Assembly (NCBI RefSeq): GCF_000347775.1
Contig: NZ_APAT01000013.1
Coordinates: 186,001 to 250,000, forward strand
DNA from: Marinobacter santoriniensis NKSG1
GTDB lineage: Bacteria; Pseudomonadota; Gammaproteobacteria; Pseudomonadales; Oleiphilaceae
Direction of reading: 5' to 3'
DNA: 64,000 bases
Below, one piece after another: positions 43,884 through 55,374 of this stretch. How positions within the stretch are numbered: position 1 is the first letter of the stretch; each line of letters begins with the position of its first letter. A program made the position numbers and the translations under genes. The notes beneath the pieces were generated by a model that searched no databases, was not told where the DNA came from, and was given only the letters and a program-made list of their open reading frames with translations.

Positions 43884-45113
43884 ATGAATCGGATCTCATC
43901 ACAACAGGTGTTTTCCGGCGGCATCAACCGCCTCCAGGATCTGAATACGACGCTGAATAAAACTCAGCAACAGATCTCAACTGGCAAGAAGGTCAATCAG
44001 CCTTCGGATGATCCCGTAGCGGCCGCACGAATCCTGAAGCTGGATCAGGAGGTCAAGCGCATTGAAACCTACCAGCGAAATGCGGATCTGGCTGACAACC
44101 GTTTGCAACAGGAAGAGAGTGCGCTGAGCAGCTCCGTCGATATTATTCAACGGATTCGAGAGCTGACGGTGCAGGCGGGCAATGGCGCTCTTTCGGTTAA
44201 TGATCGACAGTCCATTTCTGCCGAACTGCGGGAGCGGGTGGATCAACTGGCGGATATCACCAACACCCAGGACGCGTCCGGAGAGTACATTTTCAGTGGC
44301 TTTCAGGGGCACCAGCCGGCGTTTGTGAAAGAGGCGGATGGCACCTGGAGCTATAACGGCGACGAGGGCCAGCGGGTACTTGAGATCGATGATGGTGTTA
44401 CGGTTCCTATCAGCGATCCGGGGAAAGGGATTTTTGTGGATGTGCCCCGCGCAGCAACCGTCAAGTCTGCGACCTCGGCAGACGGCTACATTTCGGACCT
44501 GTCGGTAAATGATGAGCAGGCACTCCGGACTGCGTTCTCAACGCCGGCTCCGGGCAATGTTCCCGATGATCTGACGGTGACCGTTGGCGCTGGTGGCCAG
44601 TTGCAGATAACTGGCCAGGTTAACGGCAGTCCGAAGGATCTTACCCCGAGTCCGGCACCGACAGTCGGTCAAGCTTTCGAGGTGGCGGGCGTCGCGATGA
44701 CCGTCAATGATGCGGTTGCGGGGGACACCTTCACGATTGGGATCAATGACAAACAGTCGGTCTTTGGCTCCATTGAGAACCTTATCTCGGGGCTGGAATC
44801 CATTGATAAGACGACCCCGAAAGGGCAGGCGGCCTACGATTCCCTCATAGCTGAATCGCTGGTCAATCTCGATAACGCCCAGGAGAGTGTGACACTCAAG
44901 CAAACCGAGCTGGGTGGCCGGATGAATGCGGTGGAATCCACCAAAGGGTTTCTTGAGGATTCGGCCGTTTACTCCAAGGATATCCGGTCCCAGCTTGAAG
45001 ATGTTGATTATGCCGAGGCCATCAGCAATCTGAGCTTCCAGAGTTTCGTGCTCCAGGCGGCTCAACAGTCGTTTGCACAGGTCTCGCGGCTGTCACTGTT
45101 TGACCGACTTTAA
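43884..45113 (+). CDS. flgL: Flagellar hook-associated protein FlgL (HAP3)
   Basis: A 409-residue protein joining FlgK to the filament. The N-terminus is flagellin-like (TLNKTQQQISTGKKVNQPSD, then DPVAAARIL), as is the C-terminus (SNLSFQSFVLQAAQQSFAQV). The inserted middle domain (about residues 150-300) is longer than in enteric FlgL. It closes the cluster; fliC-type genes are not in the window. Confidence 0.95.
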   Translation: MNRISSQQVFSGGINRLQDLNTTLNKTQQQISTGKKVNQPSDDPVAAARILKLDQEVKRIETYQRNADLADNRLQQEESALSSSVDIIQRIRELTVQAGNGALSVNDRQSISAELRERVDQLADITNTQDASGEYIFSGFQGHQPAFVKEADGTWSYNGDEGQRVLEIDDGVTVPISDPGKGIFVDVPRAATVKSATSADGYISDLSVNDEQALRTAFSTPAPGNVPDDLTVTVGAGGQLQITGQVNGSPKDLTPSPAPTVGQAFEVAGVAMTVNDAVAGDTFTIGINDKQSVFGSIENLISGLESIDKTTPKGQAAYDSLIAESLVNLDNAQESVTLKQTELGGRMNAVESTKGFLEDSAVYSKDIRSQLEDVDYAEAISNLSFQSFVLQAAQQSFAQVSRLSLFDRL

Positions 45114-45125
45114 AGGTTGATCGAT

Positions 45126-45142
45126 GCGGGCCCCAATGCCCG
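45126..45142 (+). terminator. Short hairpin after flgL
   Basis: GCGGG-CCCCAATG-CCCGC lies 13 bases behind the flgL stop. It lacks a T run, so terminator activity is only likely, not clear. Confidence 0.4.
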
Positions 45143-45151
45143 CATAAGTTA

Positions 45152-45179
45152 TTGCTTTCGCGAACGACGTCAGTATAAT
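45152..45179 (+). promoter_or_regulatory. Promoter of tRNA-Leu
   Basis: TTGCTT and a perfect TATAAT (45174-45179), 16 bases apart, stand 18 bases before the tRNA gene. It may also read through into queA, tgt and the sec genes. Confidence 0.65.
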
Positions 45180-45196
45180 CGCCCACACTCTCCGAT

Positions 45197-45283
45197 GGCG
45201 GCGTGGTGAAATTGGTAGACACGACGGATTCAAAATCCGTTGGGGTAAAACCCGTGGCGGTTCGAGTCCGCCCGCCGCTACCA
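45197..45283 (+). tRNA. tRNA-Leu (anticodon CAA)
   Basis: An 87-base tRNA with encoded CCA. The acceptor arm GGCGGCG pairs with CGCCGCT. The D arm (AAATTGGTAGAC), anticodon stem CGGA/TCCG around TTCAAAA, a long class II variable arm and the T arm GGTTCGAGTCC are all visible. The anticodon CAA reads UUG leucine codons. No integrase or duplicated 3' end is near, so it is not in use as an attachment site here. Confidence 0.95.
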
Positions 45284-45317
45284 CCTTCTTTCCTGCAGTT
45301 GCAAAACCAGTCCATCC

Positions 45318-47557
<2,240 letters not shown>

Positions 47558-47586
47558 ACAAACTTAAAAACCAACGGAGACAGTTA

Positions 47587-47952
47587 ATGAAATCAATGAA
47601 GGTACTTATCGCTGCACTGCTGGGACTGGCGCCGACACTGGCCTTTGCCCAGAGCGCGGGTGCTCAGGGGGGCATGGGGGTCATCGGTCAGGTGATTTTC
47701 TTCGCCGGCTTCATTCTCATTTTCTACTTCCTGATCTGGCGTCCCCAGTCCAAGCGCGCCAAAGAGCACAAAGCGCTGATGTCCGGCCTCAATAAGGGCG
47801 ACGAGATCGTTACCTCTGGCGGTGTAGTCGGCAAGATCACCAAGGTCGCCGATGATTTCATCGTTCTGGAAGTGGCCGACAACGTCGAGATCAAGGTTCA
47901 GAAAGTTGCAGTAGCCGCCGCCCTGCCCAAGGGTACATTGAAGGATATCTGA
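47587..47952 (+). CDS. yajC: Sec translocon accessory subunit YajC
   Basis: A 121-residue protein with a hydrophobic N-terminus, a membrane segment (VIFFAGFILIFYFLIW) and the conserved YajC cytoplasmic part (PQSKRAKEHKALMSGLNKGD). It associates with SecDF, encoded just downstream. The start follows CGGAG, 29 bases after tgt. Confidence 0.95.
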   Translation: MKSMKVLIAALLGLAPTLAFAQSAGAQGGMGVIGQVIFFAGFILIFYFLIWRPQSKRAKEHKALMSGLNKGDEIVTSGGVVGKITKVADDFIVLEVADNVEIKVQKVAVAAALPKGTLKDI

Positions 47953-48045
47953 TTCCGGGCGTTTTACCCGATCCCGGAGCCTGCCCGTCTGATTCTTTCT
48001 GGCTGATAACCAAGGCCGGCCTCTGTGCCGGCTATAAGGGAACCC

Positions 48046-49920
48046 ATGCTGAACAAGTATCCGCTTTGGAAAAACCTGGTTATCCTGATCGCACTCGTGA
48101 TCGGGATCATCTACGCTCTGCCCAATCTCTTCCCCGATGACTACGCCATCCAGATCACCGGTGCCAGAAGCAGCACCGAGGTCAACGCCGGGGTGCTTGA
48201 TCGTGCCGTTGAGGCCTTGAAGGCGGAAGGGATCGAGGTCAAGGACAGCACACTTCAGGAGCGGGATGCCCTGATCCGTCAAACCAGTTCCGATGCACAG
48301 CTCAAGGCGCGACCGACTGTTCAGCGCGCGCTTGGCGATCAGTATCTGGTAGCACTGAATATGGCCCCTTCCACGCCGGATTGGCTGAGGAGCCTCGGTG
48401 CCGGTCCGATGAAGCTGGGGCTCGACCTCCGGGGCGGGGTGCATTTCCTGCTCGAGGTCGATATGGATACCGCAGTGAGTCAGCGGCTCGATGCGCTGTC
48501 CGGCGAGATCAAGCGCCAGTTGCGGGATGATCGGATCCGGTACCGTGGTGGTGACGTCCAGGGGGACCGGAACATCGTTCTCAGTTTCCGGGATGAGCAG
48601 TCGCGGGCCGAAGCGTTCGATCTGATCAAGGGTCAGTACAATCAGTTTCTCCTGGACCAGAAGCGGGACGGTGACGAGTACCAGTTGATCCTGGCGCTCA
48701 CAGAGAAGGAAGTGAAGTCCATCCGGGATTACGCACTGGAGCAGAACCTGACGACCATCCGTAATCGGGTAAACGAACTGGGTGTCGCCGAGCCGCTGGT
48801 TCAGCGCCAGGGCGCCGACCGGATTATCGTAGAGCTGCCTGGTGTCCAGGATACTGCCCAGGCCAAACGGGTACTCGGGGCAACAGCCAATCTTGAGTTC
48901 CGGCTTGAAGCGCGCCCGGATGCGCCTGCCGGGGAAACCGAAGAATTCGGTTTCCGGGATAATCCCCAGCGCACGGCCCGTCTCCAGCGGGACGTCATCG
49001 TAACCGGTAACAATGTGTCCAACGCGCAGCAGGCGTTCGATCAGAACGGTCAGCCGCAGGTTAATATCACCCTCGATTCCGTGGGTGGTGACCTGATGAA
49101 TCGGGCAACCCGCAATGCGGTCGGTCGCCGGATGGCGGTGCTCTTTATCGAGTACCGGACCGAGACGGAAACCAAAATGGTTGATGGTGAGCAGAAAACC
49201 GTCGACAAGCGTGTTGTGGACAAAGGCATCATCAGTCTCGCAACCATTCAGTCTGCTCTGGGCAGCAGCTTCCGTATTACCGGACTCGACTCCATTCCCG
49301 AAGCGTCGGAGCTTGCCCTGTTGCTGCGTGCCGGTGCTCTGGCCGCTCCGATGTATTTCGTCCAGGAACGGACCATTGGGCCTAGCCTGGGACAGCAGAA
49401 CATTGACGCCGGTGTCGCATCTGCGGGCCTGGGCTTCCTGTTGGTGCTGATCTACATGGCAGCCTACTACCGGGTGTTCGGCTTGATCGCCAATGTCGCG
49501 CTCACTCTGAACCTGGTTCTGCTGATCGCCTGTATGTCGATTCTGTCTGCCACGCTGACCCTGCCGGGTATCGCCGGTATTGTTCTGACCGTGGGTATGG
49601 CCGTTGACGCCAACGTATTGATATTCGAACGAATACGGGAAGAACTAAAAGCCGGTGCGCCGCCTCAGCTGGCCATTAATTCCGGTTATTCCCGGGCCTT
49701 TGTCTCGATCTTTGACGCCAACGTAACGACCCTGCTGGTCGCGGTGATCCTGTTTGCCATGGGCTCCGGTCCGGTCAAGGGCTTCGCCGTGACACTGAGC
49801 ATCGGTATCCTTACGTCCATGTTCTCCGGACTGATGATCAGCCGTGCAATCGTAAACCTCGTATACGGCGGCCGGAGAATCGAAAAACTCTCAATCGGAG
49901 GGAAGCTGGCCAATGTCTGA
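48046..49920 (+). CDS. secD: Protein translocase subunit SecD
   Basis: A 624-residue inner-membrane protein with a first membrane segment at about residues 8-28, a large periplasmic P1 region (LGLDLRGGVHFLLEVDMD) and a C-terminal RND-type block of five membrane segments containing GMAVDANVLIFERIREEL. With SecF it uses the proton gradient to complete protein export. ATG at 48046 follows AAGGGA; the frame is open to 48025. It overlaps secF by eight bases. Confidence 0.97.
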   Translation: MLNKYPLWKNLVILIALVIGIIYALPNLFPDDYAIQITGARSSTEVNAGVLDRAVEALKAEGIEVKDSTLQERDALIRQTSSDAQLKARPTVQRALGDQYLVALNMAPSTPDWLRSLGAGPMKLGLDLRGGVHFLLEVDMDTAVSQRLDALSGEIKRQLRDDRIRYRGGDVQGDRNIVLSFRDEQSRAEAFDLIKGQYNQFLLDQKRDGDEYQLILALTEKEVKSIRDYALEQNLTTIRNRVNELGVAEPLVQRQGADRIIVELPGVQDTAQAKRVLGATANLEFRLEARPDAPAGETEEFGFRDNPQRTARLQRDVIVTGNNVSNAQQAFDQNGQPQVNITLDSVGGDLMNRATRNAVGRRMAVLFIEYRTETETKMVDGEQKTVDKRVVDKGIISLATIQSALGSSFRITGLDSIPEASELALLLRAGALAAPMYFVQERTIGPSLGQQNIDAGVASAGLGFLLVLIYMAAYYRVFGLIANVALTLNLVLLIACMSILSATLTLPGIAGIVLTVGMAVDANVLIFERIREELKAGAPPQLAINSGYSRAFVSIFDANVTTLLVAVILFAMGSGPVKGFAVTLSIGILTSMFSGLMISRAIVNLVYGGRRIEKLSIGGKLANV

Positions 49921-50863
49921 TCAGGATAAGAAGCCATTTGATTTCATGGGGCTGCGGAAAGCGGCCTCCATTCTCTCCATTTCGCTGCTGGTAATCTCTA
50001 TCGCGTTGCTGGCGGTTCGTGGTCTGAATCTGGGTATGGACTTTACCGGCGGCACCTCGGTGGAGCTGGAGTATGCCCAGGCGCCGTCTCTCGATGAGGT
50101 TCGCGCAACCCTGGAGAAGTCCGGATTCGATAATTTCGTGGTGCAGAACTTCGGTTCGGACACCACGGTGTTGATCCGTCTTGCCGAGGCGGGCAATAAT
50201 CAGCTCGCCGAGCGAGTGACCGACGCCCTGAAGGCGGGTGGCGACAAGCTGGATCTGATCAGCTCGGAGTTTATCGGTTCCCAGGTTGGTGAGCAGCTCA
50301 AGGAAGATAGTGGACTTGGTCTGTTGCTCGCGCTTGCGGTGGTTCTGATCTATGTGGGTATGCGCTTCCAGTTCAAGTTCGGTATTGCGTCGGTGTTGCC
50401 GCTGGCTCACGACGTCATCATCGTGCTTGGCGTTTTTGCATTGTTCCAGTGGACGTTTGATCTGACGGTACTTGCCGCGCTGCTGGCGATTATCGGTTAT
50501 TCACTGAACGACACGATTATCGTTGCGGACCGCATCCGTGAGAATTTCCGGAAAATGCGGGTGGGCTCCGCCTGGGACATCATCAACGTTTCGGTTCATC
50601 AGACCATTGGCCGTACAATCAACACCTCCGGAACGACCCTGATGGTTCTGTTTGCGCTCTACCTGTTCGGTGGCGAGGCGATCAATAACTTCGCGCTGGC
50701 GCTTATCATCGGTATTGTCGTGGGTACCTATTCGTCCATCTATGTCGCCGCCAACCTGTTGATGGTTTTCCGGGTCTCCCGCGAAGACATGCTCCTGCCG
50801 GTGAAGGAAGGGGCTGCTGGAGAAGAAGAGGAAGAGCCGCCGGAATGGTTGAACCGCATGTGA
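49913..50863 (+). CDS. secF: Protein translocase subunit SecF
   Basis: A 316-residue membrane protein with six hydrophobic segments. The conserved GLNLGMDFTGGTSVELEY follows the first segment, and the cytoplasmic loop has IIGYSLNDTIIVADRIRENF. The acidic C-terminus (EEEEEPPEWLNRM) is typical. Its start lies within the end of secD; a strong terminator follows. Confidence 0.97.
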   Translation: MSDQDKKPFDFMGLRKAASILSISLLVISIALLAVRGLNLGMDFTGGTSVELEYAQAPSLDEVRATLEKSGFDNFVVQNFGSDTTVLIRLAEAGNNQLAERVTDALKAGGDKLDLISSEFIGSQVGEQLKEDSGLGLLLALAVVLIYVGMRFQFKFGIASVLPLAHDVIIVLGVFALFQWTFDLTVLAALLAIIGYSLNDTIIVADRIRENFRKMRVGSAWDIINVSVHQTIGRTINTSGTTLMVLFALYLFGGEAINNFALALIIGIVVGTYSSIYVAANLLMVFRVSREDMLLPVKEGAAGEEEEEPPEWLNRM

Positions 50864-50878
50864 TGTGACCGGCCAACA

Positions 50879-50914
50879 AAAAAACCGCCACTCGATGAGT
50901 TGGCGGTTTTTTTA
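50879..50914 (+). terminator. Bidirectional terminator between secF and suhB
   Basis: AAAAAAACCGCCACTC-GAT-GAGTTGGCGGTTTTTTT: a long stem with A and T tracts on both sides, so it serves both convergent genes. Confidence 0.92.
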
Positions 50915-50938
50915 TGCCTGTTTGCTGTAGGCAATGCC

Positions 50939-51751
50939 TCAGCGGGGCAGGCGACCACGGAAGGGGTGAAGGGTCTTGAGGACTTCCCGGAACAGCTTCG
51001 GATTGGCTACCACCAACTGGCGCGCAGTGCCGGTGGATGGATTGCCGGAGAAGTCGCCTGTGAGTGCACCTGACTCCATGGCCAGAGTGACGCCAAGATC
51101 CAGCTCGGCAGGCTCTGGTCGGAAGATTACCGCGGTGTCGAGCTGACCGGAGGCCACTCTGGCAATGTCGAGCACAACGCAGCCGCTGGTGCGGAACAGT
51201 GCTGAATCGTGTGCCAGCACGGCGGCCATCTCGCCCCACAGTTGGGACTGCTCGCTCTTTCTGGCCTGGTCAAGAAGGTTGCTGGCAATGGCAGCTTTCT
51301 CGATCTGGCGGGTTTCGGAGGTTCTTACCCGGCGGCTGTTCAGCGCTGCACCGTGTCCCCGCGAGGCAGAATATTCTTCACCGGTGATCGGGTTCACCAG
51401 GAGCAGGTTTTCGGTCCGGTTGTTTTTCTTCTGAGACAGTGCCAGGGCAAACTCCGGGATGCCTCGCAGAAAGTTCTCCCGTCCAAGGACCGGAAAAATA
51501 TGCCAGCTCTTGTCGCTGTCGCCGGCACTTGCCTCGTTGAGCGGGGCGATGCTGTGGTCCTTGTACGCCTTCTCAAGTTGCTCTTTGAAGTTGTCATAAA
51601 TGGACTGCTCAACCCGGTCCAGCTGGCGGCTGCGTTCGCTGCTGTCCTTGTCGCTGGATTCCTGACGCTCGAAATGGGCTTTCAGATAATCGGACCCCTG
51701 CCGCGCAATGCGCAGGGCCATTTTGATTGCTGGTTGCATCGGAGTGTTCAT
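50939..51751 (-). CDS. SuhB-like inositol monophosphatase homologue, active-site motifs lost
   Basis: A 270-residue protein that aligns with SuhB along its full length and sits where suhB lies in Pseudomonas, between secDF and trmJ. The metal-binding motifs are lost: the GEE motif is LNEAS (residues 71-75), and DPLDGTTNF is FPVLGRENF (86-94), so two of the three acidic ligands are gone; the third, in ELDLGV, is kept. The fold-defining segments (YSASRGHGAALNSRRV) remain. It is unlikely to be a phosphatase. E. coli SuhB also has a non-enzymatic role in rRNA antitermination, which this protein might keep. Confidence 0.88.
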   Translation of the reverse strand: MNTPMQPAIKMALRIARQGSDYLKAHFERQESSDKDSSERSRQLDRVEQSIYDNFKEQLEKAYKDHSIAPLNEASAGDSDKSWHIFPVLGRENFLRGIPEFALALSQKKNNRTENLLLVNPITGEEYSASRGHGAALNSRRVRTSETRQIEKAAIASNLLDQARKSEQSQLWGEMAAVLAHDSALFRTSGCVVLDIARVASGQLDTAVIFRPEPAELDLGVTLAMESGALTGDFSGNPSTGTARQLVVANPKLFREVLKTLHPFRGRLPR

Positions 51752-51775
51752 TATCCCGGTGTATGGAGGGCCGGT

Positions 51776-51781
51776 ATCATA
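51776..51781 (-). promoter_or_regulatory. Candidate -10 box of the suhB-like gene
   Basis: The minus strand reads TATGAT here, 25 bases before the start codon, with a weak CAGACA at -35 (spacing 18). Confidence 0.4.
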
Positions 51782-51877
51782 GCAAAAGATGACTTGATTT
51801 GTCTGTTTTTTGACTCCGGAAATCCACGGATGGCGGCAGGTTACGGATTCTCCTGAGGAGCCTGGTCCTGCTCGTTC

Positions 51878-51886
51878 TGGTATGAT
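51878..51886 (+). promoter_or_regulatory. Candidate extended -10 promoter of trmJ
   Basis: TGG-TATGAT is an extended -10 element 45 bases before trmJ; no -35 box is clear. It would drive trmJ and the overlapping cysE. Confidence 0.45.
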
Positions 51887-51930
51887 GTCGCGCTCGGTTC
51901 ATCTAGTACTCAGATACGGGCGACTTCATC

Positions 51931-52797
51931 ATGCACAAACCCGCGCTCCCGCTGGAAGGCACGGATACTTTCAATGACCGGATCCGGATCGTTCTGGTTG
52001 AGACCACTCATTCCGGGAATATCGGCGCCGTTGCCCGTGCCATGAAGAACATGGGGCTGGGCAGTCTCTGGCTGGTCAATCCGAAGTCCTTTCCGGATGA
52101 GGCCTCCTACGCCCGGTCCGCCGGCGCCTCGGATGTGCTCGATCGGGCCCGGGTTGTCGCCAGTCTGGATGAGGCAATCGATGATTGTGTCCTGGTGATG
52201 GGCACCAGTGCGCGAGGCAGGAAAGTGCCCTGGCCGGTGATGCCGCCGCCGGAGGCCGCGATTACCGCCTCCGAAGCCACGGCCGGTGGATGTGTTGCGT
52301 TGGTGTTCGGGCGCGAAAGTAACGGCCTGAGCAACGAAGAGTTGCAGCGTTGCCACCATCATATCCACATTCCGTCCAACCCCGAGTACAGCTCGCTGAA
52401 TCTGGCCATGGCAGTCCAGGTGATGTGTTACGAATTGCGAATGCATTATCTCCGCGGCCTTGAAGCGGGCGAGGGGAGCCCATACCTCAAGCCCATGGCT
52501 GCACCGGGTGATGCCGGGTGGGATGTGTCGCTGGCAAGCGTCCGTGACGTCGAGGGCTTTTTTGGTCACCTGGAACAGATGCTGGTCGATGTCGAATTCC
52601 ATCGCAGGGACAATCCGCGTCAGCTGATGACGCGCTTGCGGAGGCTATTCCAGCGCGCCAGACTGGACGAGATGGAGGTCAATATCCTCCGTGGCATCCT
52701 GACGGCTGCCCAGAAAGCGGCCGGAAAGCAAGGCGCTCACTCTCAATCCGCCGGGGATGATGCCCCGGCACCGGGACAGGAAAAAGATCATGTTTAA
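51931..52797 (+). CDS. trmJ: tRNA (cytidine/uridine-32 2'-O)-methyltransferase TrmJ
   Basis: A 288-residue SPOUT-class methyltransferase that modifies position 32 of several tRNAs. Signature segments are [35 protein letters not shown] and [16 protein letters not shown], the last two building the trefoil-knot SAM site. The gene overlaps cysE by eight bases, so the pair is one transcript. Confidence 0.95.
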   Translation: MHKPALPLEGTDTFNDRIRIVLVETTHSGNIGAVARAMKNMGLGSLWLVNPKSFPDEASYARSAGASDVLDRARVVASLDEAIDDCVLVMGTSARGRKVPWPVMPPPEAAITASEATAGGCVALVFGRESNGLSNEELQRCHHHIHIPSNPEYSSLNLAMAVQVMCYELRMHYLRGLEAGEGSPYLKPMAAPGDAGWDVSLASVRDVEGFFGHLEQMLVDVEFHRRDNPRQLMTRLRRLFQRARLDEMEVNILRGILTAAQKAAGKQGAHSQSAGDDAPAPGQEKDHV

Positions 52798-53563
52798 CCA
52801 GCTGAGGGAAGACATTAACAGTGTTTTTCACCGGGATCCGGCGGCAAGAAATACCTTTGAGGTGCTGACGAATTACCCGGGGCTGCATGCGCTGCTGTCT
52901 CACCGTTTTGCGCACTGGCTCTGGGGCCTGGGCCTTAAATGGCTTGCCAGGACTATTTCCACAATTGCGCGTTGGCTGACCGGGATCGAGATTCATCCCG
53001 GGGCCACCATTGGCCGGCGGTTCTTTATTGATCACGGGATGGGCGTGGTAATCGGTGAAACCACCGTTATCGGTGATGATGTAACGCTGTATCAGGGCGT
53101 GACCCTGGGCGGAACAAGCTGGAACAAGGGCAAACGTCATCCCACCATCGGGAACGGTGTGGTTGTGGGAGCGGGCGCGAAGATTCTGGGCCCCTTTGAG
53201 GTCGGAGAGGGTGCCAAGATCGGATCGAACTCTGTCGTAACCAAGGCCGTTCCGGCTGGCGCAACGGTCGTGGGAATTCCCGGTCGTTCGATTGTAAAAC
53301 GCAAATCCGAAGACGATGTGCGCCGGAAGGAAATGGAAGAACGCATGGGCTTCGATGCCTACGGTGTCACCGAAGAGATGCCGGATCCCGTGGCGCGTTC
53401 AATGCGGGCGTTGCTCGACCACATGCATGCGGTGGACGATCGCATCGAGACCATGTGCAAAGCACTGAAAAAAGTGAACAGCGAGTATCAGAATGGCGAG
53501 CTTCCGCCGTTGCATGACGAGGACTTTGACTGCGTCCGGGATGAAACGGACACCCGGAGCTGA
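52790..53563 (+). CDS. cysE: Serine O-acetyltransferase
   Basis: A 257-residue left-handed beta-helix enzyme that acetylates serine with acetyl-CoA, the first step of cysteine synthesis. The hexapeptide repeats run from [20 protein letters not shown] through [11 protein letters not shown], with the catalytic His in DHGMG, to [13 protein letters not shown]. It is the short form found beside iscR in Pseudomonas and relatives. ATG at 52790 ([10 protein letters not shown]) is chosen; the frame is open upstream to 52757. It feeds cysteine to the iscS gene downstream. Confidence 0.95.
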   Translation: MFNQLREDINSVFHRDPAARNTFEVLTNYPGLHALLSHRFAHWLWGLGLKWLARTISTIARWLTGIEIHPGATIGRRFFIDHGMGVVIGETTVIGDDVTLYQGVTLGGTSWNKGKRHPTIGNGVVVGAGAKILGPFEVGEGAKIGSNSVVTKAVPAGATVVGIPGRSIVKRKSEDDVRRKEMEERMGFDAYGVTEEMPDPVARSMRALLDHMHAVDDRIETMCKALKKVNSEYQNGELPPLHDEDFDCVRDETDTRS

Positions 53564-53565
53564 AT

Positions 53566-53597
53566 ACTTGACTGCTTTACTGGGTCAATTCATACTC
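53566..53597 (+). promoter_or_regulatory. iscR promoter with IscR type 1 half site
   Basis: TTGACT (53569-53574), a 17-base spacer and CATACT (53592-53597) form the promoter. The -35 is embedded in ATACTTGACTG, a perfect left half of the IscR type 1 consensus (ATASYYGACTR); the right half is degenerate. It would let IscR repress itself, as in E. coli. Confidence 0.6.
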
Positions 53598-53638
53598 GTT
53601 CCTGTCATCCGAGAACGATCCCGCCCGGGGCTTAGACC

Positions 53639-54136
53639 ATGAAACTGACGACCAAAGGCCGCTATGCTGTCACAGCGATGCTTGATCTGGCGCTCCATGG
53701 CGACCAGGGGCCCGTCAGTCTTGCGGACATTTCGGCCCGGCAGGAGATCTCACTGTCCTACCTTGAGCAGCTTTTTTCCCGGCTTCGTCGCCAAAAGCTC
53801 GTCACCAGCATTCGGGGACCGGGAGGCGGGTACCGCCTGAGCCGGGATGCCGATCACGTGTTTATCGCGGAAGTGGTAGACGCTGTGAGCGAGTCCCTCG
53901 ATACGACGCGCTGTGGAAACAAAGGGGACTGCCAGAAAGGCGAGAAGTGTCTGACCCACCATCTCTGGTCCGATCTGAGCGACCAGATCCATCAGTTCCT
54001 CAGTGAAATCAGTCTTGGGGACCTGATGAAAAAACACGAGATCCGCGAGGTAGCGGATCGCCAGAACCGCCTTCAATCTGACGCGGAATCTGAAACCATT
54101 AATACCGAACGCCTGAGCGACCAGGCGCCGGCCTGA
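53639..54136 (+). CDS. iscR: Iron-sulfur cluster regulator IscR
   Basis: A 165-residue Rrf2-family repressor. An N-terminal winged helix precedes the [2Fe-2S] ligands Cys92, Cys98, Cys104 and His107 ([16 protein letters not shown]), at the same positions as in E. coli. It senses cluster supply and controls Fe-S biogenesis. The genes usually behind it (iscS-iscU-iscA-hscBA-fdx) are here reduced to iscS alone. Confidence 0.96.
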   Translation: MKLTTKGRYAVTAMLDLALHGDQGPVSLADISARQEISLSYLEQLFSRLRRQKLVTSIRGPGGGYRLSRDADHVFIAEVVDAVSESLDTTRCGNKGDCQKGEKCLTHHLWSDLSDQIHQFLSEISLGDLMKKHEIREVADRQNRLQSDAESETINTERLSDQAPA

Positions 54137-54157
54137 TTCAAAAAGCTTCTACTGATC

Positions 54158-55306
54158 ATGAAAAAGCCCGTCTATCTGGACTACGCGGCCACGACGCCCG
54201 TTGATCCTGCTGTTGCCGATGAAATGAGCCGCTGTCTTACGATGGATGGCGTGTTCGGGAACCCGGCATCCCGGACCCATGCCTATGGCTGGCAAGCCGA
54301 AGCCGCCGTTGAAGCGGCCCGCCGTCAGGTGGCTGACCTGATTCATGCCGACCCTCGCGAAATTGTCTGGACCTCCGGCGCAACAGAATCCGACAATCTG
54401 GCGATCAAAGGCGCGGTCGCGGGTCGCGACAATGCCCATATCGTAACATCGGTTATCGAGCACAAGGCCGTGGTCGATACCTGCAAATGGCTGGAAGCTG
54501 AAGGCGTTCAGGTTACCTGGCTGTCTCCGGATCCCGACGGACGGGTTCCTGTAGACCGGGTGCTGGATGCGCTGCAGGATAACACCGTGTTGGTCAGCCT
54601 GATGATGGTCAATAATGAACTGGGCTGCATTTCCGATGTCGAGAGTATCGGTGCCGCATTGCGTGAGCGCGGTGTGCTTTTCCACATTGATGCGGCCCAG
54701 GCGGCGGGCAAGATGCCCATCGACGTGAATGTGACCCCTGTGGATCTGCTCTCGTTATCCGGGCACAAGGTCTATGGCCCCAAAGGGGTGGGGGCGTTGT
54801 ACGTTCGGCGCTCGCCTGATGTTCGAATCGAAGCCCAGATGCACGGTGGTGGACACGAGCGTGGCATGAGATCGGGAACCTTGCCGACGCACCAGATTGT
54901 CGGCATGGGGAAAGCCTTTGCCATTGCCCGTGAGGGACTTGAGGCTGAAATGGATCGGCTCGAGGGGCTGCGTTCGGCTTTTCTGGCGCAGCTGGAAGGT
55001 CTGGAAGGCGTGTCGTTCAATGGCAGCGAGTCCCATCGTGTGCCCGGTCTGCTGAACCTGTCTTTTGAGGGTGTTGAGGCGGAGTCGCTGATGCTGGGTT
55101 TGCGAGACCTGGCGGTATCCTCCGGTTCCGCCTGTGCGTCGGCGACAGTGGAGCCGTCATACGTGCTCCGGGGTATCGGTCTGGATGACGCCCAGGCGCA
55201 TCGGGCGTTACGGTTTTCGTTCGGCCGGTTTACCACCGAAGAGGAAATCGCCTTCGCGGGGACGCAAATAGTTGATGTTGTGGGCCGGCTACGCAAGGTG
55301 CGGTAG
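54158..55306 (+). CDS. iscS: Cysteine desulfurase IscS, C-terminally short
   Basis: A 382-residue PLP enzyme that takes sulfur from cysteine for Fe-S clusters and thio-tRNA. The PLP Lys is residue 204 ([10 protein letters not shown]), and the persulfide Cys is residue 326 (SSGSACASA), both placed as in E. coli IscS. The protein ends at VGRLRKVR, where the E. coli enzyme continues with about 22 more residues that form the IscU-contacting tail. No iscU, iscA, hscB, hscA or fdx gene follows; ndk does. See findings. Confidence 0.94.
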   Translation: MKKPVYLDYAATTPVDPAVADEMSRCLTMDGVFGNPASRTHAYGWQAEAAVEAARRQVADLIHADPREIVWTSGATESDNLAIKGAVAGRDNAHIVTSVIEHKAVVDTCKWLEAEGVQVTWLSPDPDGRVPVDRVLDALQDNTVLVSLMMVNNELGCISDVESIGAALRERGVLFHIDAAQAAGKMPIDVNVTPVDLLSLSGHKVYGPKGVGALYVRRSPDVRIEAQMHGGGHERGMRSGTLPTHQIVGMGKAFAIAREGLEAEMDRLEGLRSAFLAQLEGLEGVSFNGSESHRVPGLLNLSFEGVEAESLMLGLRDLAVSSGSACASATVEPSYVLRGIGLDDAQAHRALRFSFGRFTTEEEIAFAGTQIVDVVGRLRKVR

Positions 55307-55332
55307 GCAGTCGGTCCCGGACTGCGTATAAT
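55304..55332 (+). promoter_or_regulatory. Candidate ndk promoter
   Basis: TAGGCA and TATAAT (55327-55332) are 17 bases apart, 43 bases before ndk. The spacer contains a GCAGTC/GACTGC hairpin (55308-55326) that starts two bases after the iscS stop. Confidence 0.55.
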
Positions 55333-55374
55333 CGCAGGCCTGAATTTTTACCCTAACCATAGTGGAGACTTACC

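Noticed and set aside
45197..45283. tRNA-Leu as an attachment site for a mobile element
   Set aside because: No integrase, no duplicated tRNA 3' end and no foreign genes flank it; both sides are conserved chromosomal genes.
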